From Bagarius yarrelli (lineage: Eukaryota > Chordata > Actinopteri > Siluriformes > Sisoridae): a stretch of DNA of 64,000 nt. The position numbers were made by a program, and so were the translations under genes. Positions 13,940 through 24,882 of the stretch are shown here, one piece after another (position 1 is the first letter of the stretch; the number at the start of each line of letters is the position of its first letter). The DNA is taken from NCBI GenBank assembly GCA_005784505.1, contig VCAZ01000247.1:21001-85000 (forward strand). Direction: 5' to 3'. The notes below the pieces were generated by a model. It saw only the letters and a list, made by a program, of their open reading frames with translations. It was not told the DNA's origin and ran no database searches.

Positions 13940-15170
13940 CATTACAAAGTATTATTAGCATCTATTTCTTTGGATAATGTTATATAAAGCACCATTACCT
14001 CTAATAAGTTATACCTGAAACTTGCCCTCTGAGAAACACTGAAAATATTATTATAAATTGACGCAACCCCTCCCTTTTTAGCTTTTAGATGCAGCTCATG
14101 TTTATAACAGTAAAGGGGGTGAAGACTCATTTAAAATTATGTAATAATCTAGTTTAGGCAGGTTTCTGTCAAACAGAACACATCTAGATTATAACTAGCG
14201 ATCATGTCATTTACAAAAAGCGCTTTTGCAGCAAGTTAGCAGACACTTGGTTTAGCCAGTCTGTCTGCTTCCTGACCTAGGCTACAGTTAGGCAACTGCC
14301 AACTCTAAGACTATGTGCCAAATTTCTAGAGAGAAGAGTGGCACCACCCCAGAAGGGATGAATACCATCTCCTTTTATCAGGTCAGGTCTGCCCCAAAAA
14401 CTCGTCCAATAGTCTATAAAAACTATGTTATTTTGCGGGCACCATCTAGACATCCAGCTATTAAGTGATGACAATCTGCTATGTATCTTGTCACCACAGT
14501 AAGCAGGGAGGAGACCAGAGCAGATGACCATGTCTGACATCGTACTTGCAACTTCACATACCTCTTTAAACCGATTTTTACTGATCTCCAACTGGCAAAG
14601 TCTAACATCATTAGCCCCTGCGTGAAAAACAATTTTACTAAATTTATATCTAGCCTTAGCCAGCCCTTTTAAATTTGCCAAGATGTCAGGGGCTCTGGCT
14701 CCCAGTAAACACTGGACTATGGTAGCTGGAGTCGCTATTTTTACGTTCTGTACAATAGAATCACCCATAACTAGAGCTCTTTTATCAGGTTTCTTAGTGG
14801 GTGCGTCACTGAGTGGGGAGAACCTATTTGATGTTTGGTCGGAACTGAAGAGCCTCACAGTCTCCCAGTTGCCCTGCTGCACAGGTGCTAAAACCGGACC
14901 CGGATTATGTACAAGATTCCCTGAGCTAGTCGCATCCAAAATGAATCTACAGCCCTCACATTCTTACTTTCCTCAATTAGAGTTTGCATGCGTGTCTCTA
15001 GTTTTAAAACCTTCTTTGTCAGCCTGACTATTTCCCTAAATTTATCACATGTGAATCCCTCACTGCCAGAGAGAGATAAACTGTATTTGTGGCAATGATA
15101 GCAGGAGAGAAAGCCATTACTCACGGTGAATGATGAATGATTGAGAAGTACCGCTGTTGTTTGATGCACT
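13940..15170 (-). mobile_element. Non-LTR retrotransposon remnant: ORF1 (SGNH esterase) and start of ORF2 (endonuclease)
   Basis: Read on the minus strand, 15169-14888 encodes a Cys/His-containing segment (CYHCHK) followed by a charged coiled-coil-like helix. A frame change near 14900-14940 leads into the SGNH-hydrolase-like ORF. Beyond it, at about 14260-13945, broken frames read like the N-terminus of a LINE apurinic endonuclease. Zinc-binding segment, coiled coil, SGNH domain and then endonuclease is the layout of CR1/L2-type ORF1 and ORF2 in fishes. The copy stops soon after the endonuclease start and has no visible RT, so it is truncated. Confidence 0.75.
14277..14939 (-). CDS. SGNH-hydrolase domain protein of retrotransposon ORF1
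   Basis: 220 codons open from ATG. The SGNH blocks are visible: block I VMGDSIVQ (nucleophile Ser), block III HAGANDVR (Gly-x-Asn-Asp) and block V GDGIHPFWGG (Asp-x-x-His). A conserved hydrophobic core lies between them. Such esterase domains are known in ORF1 of CR1-like and L2-like non-LTR retrotransposons. The catalytic Ser, Asn, Asp and His positions all survive, although the flanking parts of the element are broken. The upstream zinc/coiled-coil part is in another frame, so the ATG at 14939 may only be the first Met after a frameshift. Transposon origin is more likely than a host gene. Confidence 0.7.
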   Translation of the reverse strand: MDATSSGNLVHNPGPVLAPVQQGNWETVRLFSSDQTSNRFSPLSDAPTKKPDKRALVMGDSIVQNVKIATPATIVQCLLGARAPDILANLKGLAKARYKFSKIVFHAGANDVRLCQLEISKNRFKEVCEVASTMSDMVICSGLLPAYCGDKIHSRLSSLNSWMSRWCPQNNIVFIDYWTSFWGRPDLIKGDGIHPFWGGATLLSRNLAHSLRVGSCLTVA

Positions 15171-15198
15171 CAGAAAAGAAAAAAACAGTAGTACAGAA

Positions 15199-15312
15199 AC
15201 GCGACTGGAAACGCAAATAACAAACTGGCTAACGATGCTAACACGCGACTGGAAACGCAAATAACAAACTGGCTAACGATGCTAACACACAACTGGAAAC
15301 GCAAATAACAAA
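15199..15312. repeat. 44 bp tandem repeat, ~2.6 copies
   Basis: Units start at 15199, 15243 and 15287 (ACGCGACTGGAAACGCAAAT...); the first two are identical and the third is cut short. It lies just beyond the 5' end of the retrotransposon remnant. Confidence 0.9.
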
Positions 15313-15424
15313 CACAAATGATTTTAAATTAACAACAAATGTCAGAAAAGTTTTGATGTTAGAAAAATACTAGGATTTAATTAATTTTTTTTATATATAA
15401 TCAACAGAGAGTGAAAATACTCCC

Positions 15425-16305
15425 ACTATTATCACACACTTACAAATGCTTACTATAATCACACACTAACACACACTATAATCACTCTTTAACACACACA
15501 CTATAATCACACAGTAACACACACACACACTATAATCACACAGTAACACACACTTTAATTACACAATAACACACATTTACTAAAATCACACACTAACACA
15601 CACTTTAATCACACACAAACACACTCTCACTATAAGCATTTACTAATACACTCTCACTATAATCAGACACTAACACACACTATAATCACATAATAATACA
15701 CAGTCACTATAATCACACACTAACACTGTAACGTCACAGACTTCCGGACTGGAGTAGTTCTCCACGAGTTTCCAGTCAAGCATGTCTGCAGTCACAACCG
15801 AGTGCGGTTTCCAGGTAACGTCGCCTAATCAGTGAAATGCAAGGCACCTGATTGCACTCACTATAATCACACACTAACACACACTCACTATAATCACACA
15901 CTAGCACACTTTAATCACACACTTAATTTAATCACACACTATAATCACTTACTAACACCCACTCACTATAATCACACACTAACACACACTATAATCACTG
16001 ACTAACACAAACTTTAATCACAGAATAACACGCACACTCACTATAATCACACACTAACACACGCTCACTATAATAACACACTAACACACCCTATAATCAC
16101 TCACTAACACACACTTTAATTATAGAATAACACACACACTCATTGTAATAACACACTAAAACACACTATAATCACTCACTAACACACACTTTAATCATAA
16201 AATAACACACACTCACTATAATCACACACTAACACACACTTTAATCATACATTAACATACACTATAATCACACACTAACATACTCTTACTATAAGCAACG
16301 CTAAC
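15425..16305. repeat. Minisatellite, ~24-28 bp unit (CACTATAATCACACACTAAC)
   Basis: About 30 degenerate units over ~0.9 kb. It is interrupted by a non-repetitive, GC-richer island at about 15729-15855, after which the same repeat resumes. Confidence 0.9.
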
Positions 16306-16540
16306 ATTCTATATATGTCTTTCCTATTTCTGTTGTTGCTGTGTAGTTCTGTTGTGTATCTGCTGACGTGATGAAGTTTTGTGTTTTAACATTAACTCTG
16401 TTTTTAACGCTTTCTTATTTAAGCGGTGGATTGTTTATATGGTTTTTTTTTTATTTCCCTGCATTGAACCTAAACATTCATTTCATCCATATGCTAAAAT
16501 CAATTAATGCAGATATGTATATACCATACCTATGGCTTAC

Positions 16541-18512
16541 TTATGGCCGTGAGCTAATTAAAGAATACTGGCTCCCAATAAGCGGAGCAATCGTTCCCCA
16601 CAATGCACAGATCAAAACACACACACATGTAACCACCTTGCACTCCGTGCTGCAGTCCCACCAAAAGAGGTAATTGTAACTCAGCCTTGGCTCCTACAAA
16701 GAAAAAAAAGCAATTAACAAAATATACTGCAAAAAAAAAATAATAATACATCTAACCAAAATCTTAGTTAGACAATAGAAAGTAACAGAAAACAAAAAAA
16801 GACACAAAAAAACAGACAAGCAAAATACAATAAAAACAAAAGGTGGAAATATAAACAATAAACGTAATGCCACCAAAACAACAAACTGATATCAAAAACA
16901 AAAAAGGAAATAAACACTAAACAGAAAACTTAACAGAAGCTGTGTCGCTGAAGATGATGTGAGCAAACAAATAAATGTTGAAAATAACCCAATTAAATGC
17001 AAACTAGAATACTGGAAACAAACAAATATTTTAAATTAAGACAAAGGCACAGACCCAAGCTCAGACACCAACACGAACAACACAGCAATCCAAAAGCAGC
17101 AAAGACTTCTGTAGATACCAGCAAACTCTCCTAGCAACTTATGTAGGGGGCCTCTACAAACCGCCAATAGTAGCTGGCAAAACCAAGAAAAGATCGCAGT
17201 TCTGTGACATGAGAGGGCCGGGACCACTGAGCATGCAATTAACAGAAGGTTGCTCCCTCCCTTGATGGCAGTTTTGCAGGGCTTAAAACACAGGAGGTGG
17301 TGCACTAGACACTGGCGGAAAATCAAACAGCGCAGACCATGCTGCCCAAAGAGTTCCTGGTAACATTGCCTCAGAACATTCATCCCCAACACACCTGGAG
17401 CGCAAGTTGCCAGGAGGATCCCCGACCACAAGCACCCCGCATTTACACACTTCCTCTTCCATGTTCTCTAAATACTTACCGATGAAGCTTTAAACAAAGG
17501 ATTTTTTTCCCCTATTTGAGTGCTTAAAATTAACTAAAGTAATGATACTGCTGTTTTGTCCAAAAAAATTCTAAAGAAACCAGACTAGGCCTTACACTCT
17601 AATTCAAGTAAGCTCCTAAATGATTATCCAAGTCTCAGCCCCACAAAAAACACGATCCTGCCGACTATGCCAGAATGTGGCATGAGGTTACTACGTTGAG
17701 AGAGACAGACTTAGGAACTAATATGTAGCCAACTATGCCACCCTGTAAACAGGAACAATTTCTAAGATTGAACCACTAAAAGTAACAAAAAGGTCACACA
17801 GGTACGTGGGTTTAAAATATGGACTGCAGAGAGATACAAAAAAAAAGTTTATTTTATAAATAAGCACAAGACCTAAGAATACATTAAAAAAGCTTTAAAG
17901 CCTATGGGATGACAGAATATTAAGGGAGATCGAGGCCTAACTATGGCCGTGAGCTTATTAAAAAATACAAGCTCCTAATAAGCAGAGCAATCTTCCCCCA
18001 CAGTCCACAGGTGAAAACACACACACACATACGTAAACACCCTGCACTCCACAGTCCCACCATCAGAGTTAATTGTGGCTCAGCCTCGGCTTCTATAACA
18101 AAAAAGAGCAATAAACAAAATATACTGCAAAAGAAAAACAATACATCTAACCAAAATCTTAGTTAGACAATAAAAAGTAATAGAAAACAAAAAGACACAA
18201 AAAGGAATACAAACAAAAGGTGACAATATAAACAATAAACAGAATGCCACCAAAACAACATGCTAATATCAAAAAACAAAAAAGGAAATAAACACTAAAC
18301 AGAAAACAGACGCTGCGTCGCCAAAGACACGAGCAGAAACATTGAAAATAACTAAATTAAATACAAACTAGAATACCGGAAACAAACAAAACATTTAAAT
18401 TAAGGCAAAGGCACAGAACCCAAGCTCAGCGATGACTTAAAAAAACCACAGACACAAACAACACGGCAAAGCCATTTAAAAGCCGCAAAGACTTCTGTAA
18501 ACAAACAGCAAA
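16541..18512 (-). mobile_element. Paired ~0.58 kb direct repeats flanking a gypsy RT fragment
   Basis: 16541-17115 and 17939-18512 are diverged copies in the same orientation, alike from 'ATGGCCGTGAGCT' to 'GCAAAGACTTCTGT'. The ~0.8 kb between them holds, on the minus strand at about 17232-17118, the gypsy RT segment ELRSFLGFASYYWRFVE, followed by frameshifted sequence. The simplest reading is an old Ty3/gypsy element with two LTR-like ends and most of its interior deleted. I could not confirm TG...CA ends or a target-site duplication. Confidence 0.55.
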
Positions 18513-19557
18513 GACAAAACAGTAACGACAAAATGGCAAAGACAAAACAGCAGCATCAAACTGTTGCATCGCAGTCTTCCTTAATTAATCATGCCCAGTC
18601 TTTCTTTCATTTGATCGCTGCCATTAAAAGATCCACTGACCATGCATGTGTTGTGACCTAAAACTAAGCCGATCACCAGAATATGCTTGTCGTTGGAGAG
18701 CAAAAGGAAGAGAGAGAGCAAACAGCCACAAATTGAGCCGCAACTAATCGCCAATCTGTCAGAGAAATGTCTGAACGAAATGGGGAAAATCCGGAATGGA
18801 CAGGCCTTCGGAAATGACAACACTGGTGCCACTAGAATGATTACACTAGTAGCCATTTTGCGATTTAAAAAAAACTATAACTTACAATAAAACAGTTGGT
18901 TAATATGTATGTTTGTAACATGGGCAGGTACTGAATTACATTTATGCCGAATCAGCATGACGGACGATAGATTATAAAAAATATTCTATTAATAATTTAG
19001 GATTAATAACTTCTGCAAGCTCAACTATATGAAGACTAAAAAGAAGCTAATTATTTGGCCTATTGTGTATAGTAAATGCTAATATATTACCTACTAGTAA
19101 GTAATGATTGTTTTTTTCTTTCGCCATGATTGCATCTTGTCCTATGTCTATGTTAAAATATGCTGTGATTTTAGGAATTACTTTTATTTGACTGATGATC
19201 AATTTTATTTTTTGCTATTTTTTTACGTCTTTTACTAATTCCTAATTTTGAGACATTACATTAACTTGTGCATTTGACTAACTAAACTTAAGTAAATTAT
19301 GTAAGTTCAATACAGGATAATTACTGGATGCTTTCAGAAACTTCAAGTGATAACAGATGTATTCACTGGATTTCAGACAGAACATTAAATAAAGTTCACT
19401 AATGAGCGAAGTGTTTAGTAAGCGTGAGATTTTTCTCACACAGGAACTGCATTCATACACAGAAACTTAAAGCAAAGTGATATCGTACCATTTTAAAGGA
19501 ACAGTCAGCTCAATATAAAATGCAGGTATTATTTTTTTTTCTACATTAAGCCCAGAT
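18513..19557. other. Intergenic DNA upstream of myf6
   Basis: Paired open frames at 18581-18890 on both strands show no family signature. The rest is AT-rich. Distal myf6 control elements could lie here but none can be singled out by eye. Confidence 0.35.
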
Positions 19558-19640
19558 AAGATGGTTTTTTATAGTTGACCTGCAGGGCCACATTAAAGCA
19601 TTTAATGCGGCCCTGCAGGTCAACTATAAAAAACCATCTT
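19558..19640. repeat. Near-perfect inverted repeat: 40 bp arms, 3 nt loop
   Basis: 19558-19597 is the reverse complement of 19601-19640 with one mismatch and a GCA loop. The arm contains GACCTGCAGGGCC. It would form an 83 nt hairpin and ends ~125 bp upstream of the myf6 TATA/MEF2 element. Confidence 0.95.
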
Positions 19641-19742
19641 GAATTCAGTTACTATATATTTTATACCATTTTATCCGAGGTGTTAATGCGTTTGTTTAAA
19701 AGCCCCATTGAGAAGAACCCTGTGATGTCCTGTGACAGCTAG

Positions 19743-19775
19743 CATGTGGATAGAGTTTCCCTGTGCTATATTTAA
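19743..19775 (+). promoter_or_regulatory. myf6: myf6 core promoter: E-box and MEF2/TATA element
   Basis: An E-box CATGTG (19743-19748) is followed by CTATATTTAA (19766-19775). The latter fits the MEF2 consensus YTAWWWWTAR exactly and can also serve as the TATA box. It is ~87 bp upstream of the ATG, consistent with a short 5' UTR. MEF2 and E-box control of the proximal MRF4 promoter is established in mammals; function here is inferred. Confidence 0.65.
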
Positions 19776-19861
19776 GTCGCCTTGTGCCACCGAGCTATTT
19801 ACACACCAGCACACAGTCTAAGAGTCAATAAGTTAGAGACGTCTGGGCCAATCACACCATA

Positions 19862-22800
19862 ATGGATCTTTTCGAGACCAATACGTTTCTTTTTAATGAT
19901 TTGCGCTACCTAGAAGCGGACCACGGAGCCCTGCAGCACCTGGACATGCCGGAAGTTTCTCGGCTGTATCAGGAGTATGAAAGTCCGGAGTCTCCAAGCC
20001 GAAACAGCAGAGAGGAACACGTTTTCGTACCAAAAGCCTTAAAGCCTCACTGTGATGGTCAGTGTTTAACTTGGGCCTGTAAAATCTGTAAAAGGAAGTC
20101 CGGCCCGACAGATAGACGGAAAGCAGCGACACTGCGCGAAAGACGGAGACTAAAGAAGATAAACGAAGCATTTGACGCGCTGAAGAGGAAAACTGTACCG
20201 AACCCAAACCAGAGGCTTCCTAAAGTAGAGATTTTACGCAGCGCCATCAGTTACATTGAAAAACTTCAGGACTTGTTACACAATCTGGACGAGCAGGATG
20301 GACTGATTGAGGACATGGATTTGATCCAGAACACCAGAGAAAACAACGTAAGAACAATTAAAAAAACAAAATCATGAGACACAGACAGTAACTCTGACTT
20401 CATATCATACACAATTATTGTATAATACTGTCCACTTAAACATAGTGAAAACATAGTGAAAACAACAACAAAATGTTTAAATAATTAAAGCTAATTTAAG
20501 ATTTTCATAAATTTGACTTTATTCTTGTAGTTTTGTCTTTTTATCTTATGCTGTAGAATGTAATATTTTATACATACAGTAAAAATTAGGTGGATTTTCT
20601 TTATTTAGGTATCAAACCGTGAATACAGATGGAAAAACACATGGCAGAAAAACTCAGACCATTCCAGTGCAGAATCATTGCATCATACAGAAGGTTTGAC
20701 CAATCAGAGTTGCTAATAATGTCCTGTGTTACTGTTCTTTAACTATAAAGTGTTACTGTTCTTTAACACTACAGTATTCTTTAACTCTCCTGTCTTATTG
20801 TTCTTTAACTTTACAGTGTTACTGTTCTTTAACACTACAGTATTCTTTAACTCTCCTGTCTTATTGTTCTTTAACTTTACAGTGTTACTGTTCTTTAACA
20901 CTACAGTATTCTTTAACTCTCCTGTCTTATTGTTCTTTAACTTTACAGTGTTACTGTTCTTTAACACTACAGTATTCTTTAACTCTCCTGTCTTATTGTT
21001 CTTTTAACTTTACAGTGTTACTGTTCTTTAACACTACAGGATTCTTTAACTCTCCTGTCTTATTGTTCTTTAACTTTACAGTGTTACTGTTCTTTAACAC
21101 TACAGTATTCTTTAACTCTCCTGTCTTATTGTTCTTTAACTTTAACAGTGTTACTGTTTTTGTCTTAACACTTTAACACTACAGTTATTGTTGTCTTCTT
21201 ATTGTTCTTTAACTCTACAGTGTTACTGTTCTTTAACACTACAGTATTCTTTAACTCTCCTGTCTTACACTACTGTTCTTTAACTTTACAGTGTTATTTT
21301 TCTTTAACACTACAGTTATTGTTCTTATTGTTCTTTAACTTTACAGTGTTACTGTTCTTTAACACTACAGTATTCTTTAACTCTCCTGTCTTACTGTTCT
21401 TTAACTTTACAGTGTTATTTTTCTTTAACACTACAGTGTTACTGTTCTCTAATTCTACAGTGTTACTGTTCTTAATTCTACAGTGTTACTGTTTTGTGTT
21501 ACTGTTCTCTAATTCTACAGTGTTACTGTTCTTTAACTCTACAGTGTTAATGTTTTTTTATCTTTATTGTGTTACTGTTCTTTAACTCTACAGTGTTACT
21601 GTTCTTTAACTCTACACAGTGTTACTGCTTTTTTAACTGTATTGTGTTACTGTTCTTTAACTCTCCTGTGTTACTGTTCTTTAACTCTCCTGTGTCACTG
21701 TTCTTTAACTCTCCTATGTTACTGTTCTCTAACTCTACAGTGTAACTGTTCTTTAACTCTTCTGTGTCACTGATCTTTAACTCTACAGTGTTACTGTCCT
21801 TTAACTCTACAGTGTTAATGTTTTTATCTTTATTGTGTTACTGTTCTTTAACTCGTCTGTTTTACTGTTCTTTAACTTCTCCTGTTTTACACTGTTTTTT
21901 AACACAACTGTGTTACTGTTATTTAGCTTTACTGTGTTACTGTTCTTAAACTCTACAGTGTTACTGTTCTTTAACTCTAATGTGTTACTGTTCTTTAACT
22001 CTATTGTGTTACTTTCTTTAACTATACTGGTGTTACTGTTCTTAAACTCTACAGTGTTACTGTTCTTTAACTCTAATGTGTTACTGTACCTTAACCCTAC
22101 AGTGTTAGATATTTGGCTATACAGTGTTACTGTTCTTTAATTCTATTGTGTTACTGTTCTTTTACTCTAATGTGTTACTGTTTTTTTTTTTTTTTCACTT
22201 TCCTGTGTTACTGTTTTTTAACTCTACAGTGTTACTGTTCTTTTACTTTTTACTGTTACTGTTCTTTAACTCTACAGTGTTACTGTTCATCAACCTTACA
22301 GTGTTACTGTTCTTTAACTCTACAGTGTTAATTTTTTTTATCTTTATTGTGTTACTGTTCTTTAACTCTAAATTGTTACTGTTCTTTATCTCTACTACTC
22401 TGTTACTGTTATTTAACTTCACAGTGCTACTGTTCTTGAACTCTACAGTGTTCTTTAACTCTACTGTGTTCGTTAACTCTACAGTGTTATTGTTTCTTTA
22501 ACTCTACTGCGTTACTGTTACTTAATTCTACAGTGTTTTTTACCTCTACAGCGTTACTGTAAGCTATGCTATCTAGCTAAGCCAGTCTAGGTAGTGTTTT
22601 TGTTTACTTCCTTGTTCCTCGTGTCTTCCTGTCATGGTGCTTCCCCTTGTCCTTTTGTCATTGGTTAGTTTGGTCTTAATTGTTCACAGGTGTTCTGTGT
22701 TTAGTTCTGTGCTCATATAACCCCTTTGTATCTTCCTATACTGTCAAGCCTGCCACGCCAGAGACTGTTATTGTCATGCCCACCATGCCAGAGACTATTA

Positions 22801-24882
22801 TTGTCATGCCTGCTACGTCGAGACTATTATTGTCATGCCCTGGCACTGAGCTGCCAGTCCCGCCATGGTCCACTGATCACACTAAGTCTGCCAAGCCTGC
22901 CCGCACTAGCCCATCATGCCCATACCTACTACCCGAAACACCCCATAAATATTTTTTGGGGGCGGGCAGAGAGTAGGGACTCTATGCAAGAACTGAGACC
23001 AGTACCAGGACGTACTGTCCCGGCAACTGGGGCCATACCCACAATGGCGCCACAATCCGCTTTACCATCCAGGACATGAATTCCATGTTTTTGTTTTGGG
23101 TTTTTATTGTTTCATGTTTATTGGGTTTTTTTTTTTCTTTGTTGATTAATATTTATTGTTTTTTTGTGTCTAGGCTAAGCTATGTTATCTAGCTAGACTA
23201 TGCTATGCTATGCTAGCCAGCTAAGCTAGCCTAGGCAGTGTTTGTTTTACTTCCTTCCTTGTTCCTCATGTCTTCCTGTCATGTGCTTCCCCTTGTCATT
23301 GTGTTCGTTTGAGTTAGTTTGGTCTTAATTGTTCACAGGTGTTCCGTGTTTAGTTTTGTGCTCATATACCCCCTTGTATACCTGTCTTTGTGGTTTGTTG
23401 TTTGTGTACCACTTTGGTGAGTTGTTCTTGGGCTTGTTAGTGTTTTTGCTGAGTAGTCAAGTCAAGCCAAGTCAAGTCAAGTTTAGTTTAGTTTATTTGT
23501 TGTCTTGATATGTATTTAAGTTTAGTTTGTATTTATGTCCACATTGTAAATAAAACTGCACCTGGGTTCTCAAGTATAAGTATATTCAATTCATTGTCAT
23601 ATCCCATCTTAGTAAGTTGGGGTCAGAGCGCAGGGTCAGCTATGATACAGCGCCCCTGGAGCAGGAGGGGTTAAGGGTCTTGCTCAAGGACCCAACAGTG
23701 GTTGACCTGCTGGAGGTGGGGCTTGAACCCAGGTGTTTTCTGGTCTTCAGATTAACAACTCAGCACCTTAACCATTTGAGCCACCACTGCCCCCTGTGAA
23801 AATAGTATATTCAATTCATTGTGCAAGGTACATGTACAAAGCCAATGAAATGCATTTTTCGCATATCCCATTTTCGCATACCCCACAACTCAGCACCTTA
23901 ACCATTTGAGCCACCCTGCTCAAGTTGTTACAGAACAAACCACCCCAAGATGAACCCAGCATTTTATTACTGTTCTTTAACTCCTGTTACCGTTCTTCAA
24001 ACTCTGCTGTTACTGTTTTTTTCATCTCTACGGTGTTCTTAAACTCTACGTTGTTGTTTTTTTAAACTCTATTGTGTTACTGTTCTTTAACTCCAGTGTT
24101 ACTGTTCTTTCACTCTCTTGTTACTGTTTTTTAACTCTAGCGTGCTACTGTTCTTTAAAGTTAATGTTACTTTTTTTTTTTTTACTCACTGTTCTCTAAC
24201 TCCAGTGTGGCGGTTCGCTAACTCTACAGTGTTATGGTTCTTTAAATTAACTGTTCCTTTTTCTTTTTTTTTTTTAATACTGTTACTCTTTAAATCTACA
24301 GTGTTACTGTTCTTTAACTGTACATTGTTGCTCTTTTTTTTACTGTTTACATTCTTTAAGTCTACTGTGCTATCATTCTTTAATTCTACAGTGTTAATTT
24401 TCTTTAACTCTACGGTGTTACTGTTCTCTACCTCATGTTTTTTTTGCCTCTTCTGTGTTTAAGTCTACAGTGTTACTGTTCTTTAAATCTAGTGTTGGTG
24501 TTCTTTAGGTCTACTTTGTTACTGTTCAACTCTACTGTCACTGTTCTTTAACTCTACATTGTTGCTGTGCTTTAATGCTGTTTTGCTGTTCCTTACCTCT
24601 ACTGTGTTGGTGGTGTTTAACTCTACTGTTACTGTTCTTAAATTATCCAGTCTTAGTGTTCAAGTCTACTGTCTTACCACTCTTTAACTCTAGAGTGTTA
24701 CTGTTCTTTAACTCTATTGTGTTAGTGTTTTTGGGTAGAGCTGCTATAAATGTTTAAGTGAATCTTTAAGTTTAAAGGCTGTTCATGCTCTCGTCCTCTT
24801 AGGCTGTGTTACAGAGTCTTTGGCGTCCAGCAGTCTCCGTCGTCTCTCGTCCATTGTGGACAGTATTTCCACTGAGTACTGA
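19862..24882 (+). CDS. myf6: Myogenic factor 6 (MRF4), complete, three exons
   Basis: Muscle-specific bHLH transcription factor that binds E-boxes as a heterodimer with E-proteins. Exons are 19862-20347, 20609-20693 and 24803-24882, with GT/AG borders and phases 0 and 1 that fit; the product is 216 aa. Residues ~1-60 form the acidic N-terminus (MDLFETNTFLFNDLRYLE). A Cys/His-rich segment with WACKICKRK follows. The bHLH (~residues 77-137) has an intact basic region (RKAATLRERRRLKK) and MRF-type Ala-Thr. Exon 2 carries EYRWKNTWQ, and exon 3 encodes the MRF helix-III motif SSSLRRLSSIVDSISTE before TAC TGA. The N-terminal spacer appears shorter than in zebrafish Myf6. Intron 1 is 261 bp; intron 2 is ~4.1 kb and filled with a minisatellite and LTR/SINE insertions. 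It lies ~2 kb upstream of myf5 in the same orientation, as in other vertebrates. A polyadenylation signal AATAAA is at 25037. Confidence 0.95.
20740..22560 (+). repeat. Minisatellite in myf6 intron 2, ~24 bp unit (first block)
   Basis: Unit of type TGTTACTGTTCTTTAACTCTACAG, ~70 degenerate copies. The first part has a higher-order period of 66 bp (24+18+24) starting at 20751, 20817, 20883, 20949, 21016 and 21082. Because 66 is divisible by three, long open frames run through it on both strands; they are not genes. Confidence 0.95.
22563..23965 (+). mobile_element. LTR retrotransposon remnant with nested SINE, in myf6 intron 2
   Basis: Two related LTR-like segments, ~22563-22740 and ~23165-23578 (resuming at 23931), share 'GGTCTTAATTGTTCACAGGT'. 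The second also has an AATAAA signal followed by a CTGCACCTGGGTTCT stretch. The LTR end TTACAG and a gag-like ATGAACCCAGCA occur at 23942-23962, the same junction as in the element at 40.5 kb. After that the surrounding minisatellite resumes, so the element sits inside the repeat array. Confidence 0.65.
23573..23935 (-). mobile_element. tRNA-derived SINE copies (one full, one partial), nested in LTR
   Basis: Minus-strand copy of the element seen on the plus strand at 55058-55330. It includes the B-box-like part (GGGGCTTGAACCC as read on plus) and the segment 'AACCATTTGAGCCACC'. That segment recurs a second time at 23900, showing a partial tandem duplicate. Confidence 0.7.
23965..24740 (+). 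repeat. Minisatellite in myf6 intron 2 (second block)
   Basis: Continuation of the TGTTACTGTTCTTTAACTCTACAG array, more degenerate, with T-runs. It ends ~60 bp before the true exon 3 acceptor at 24801-24802. Confidence 0.9.

Noticed and set aside
18581..18890. Open frames of 91 and 67 codons on opposite strands
   Set aside because: No recognisable motif, no splice or promoter context; likely shadows of one another.
20726..22501. Long Phe/Leu/Tyr/Cys-rich open frames
   Set aside because: They are translations of the 24/66 bp minisatellite in myf6 intron 2; frames stay open only because the period is a multiple of three.
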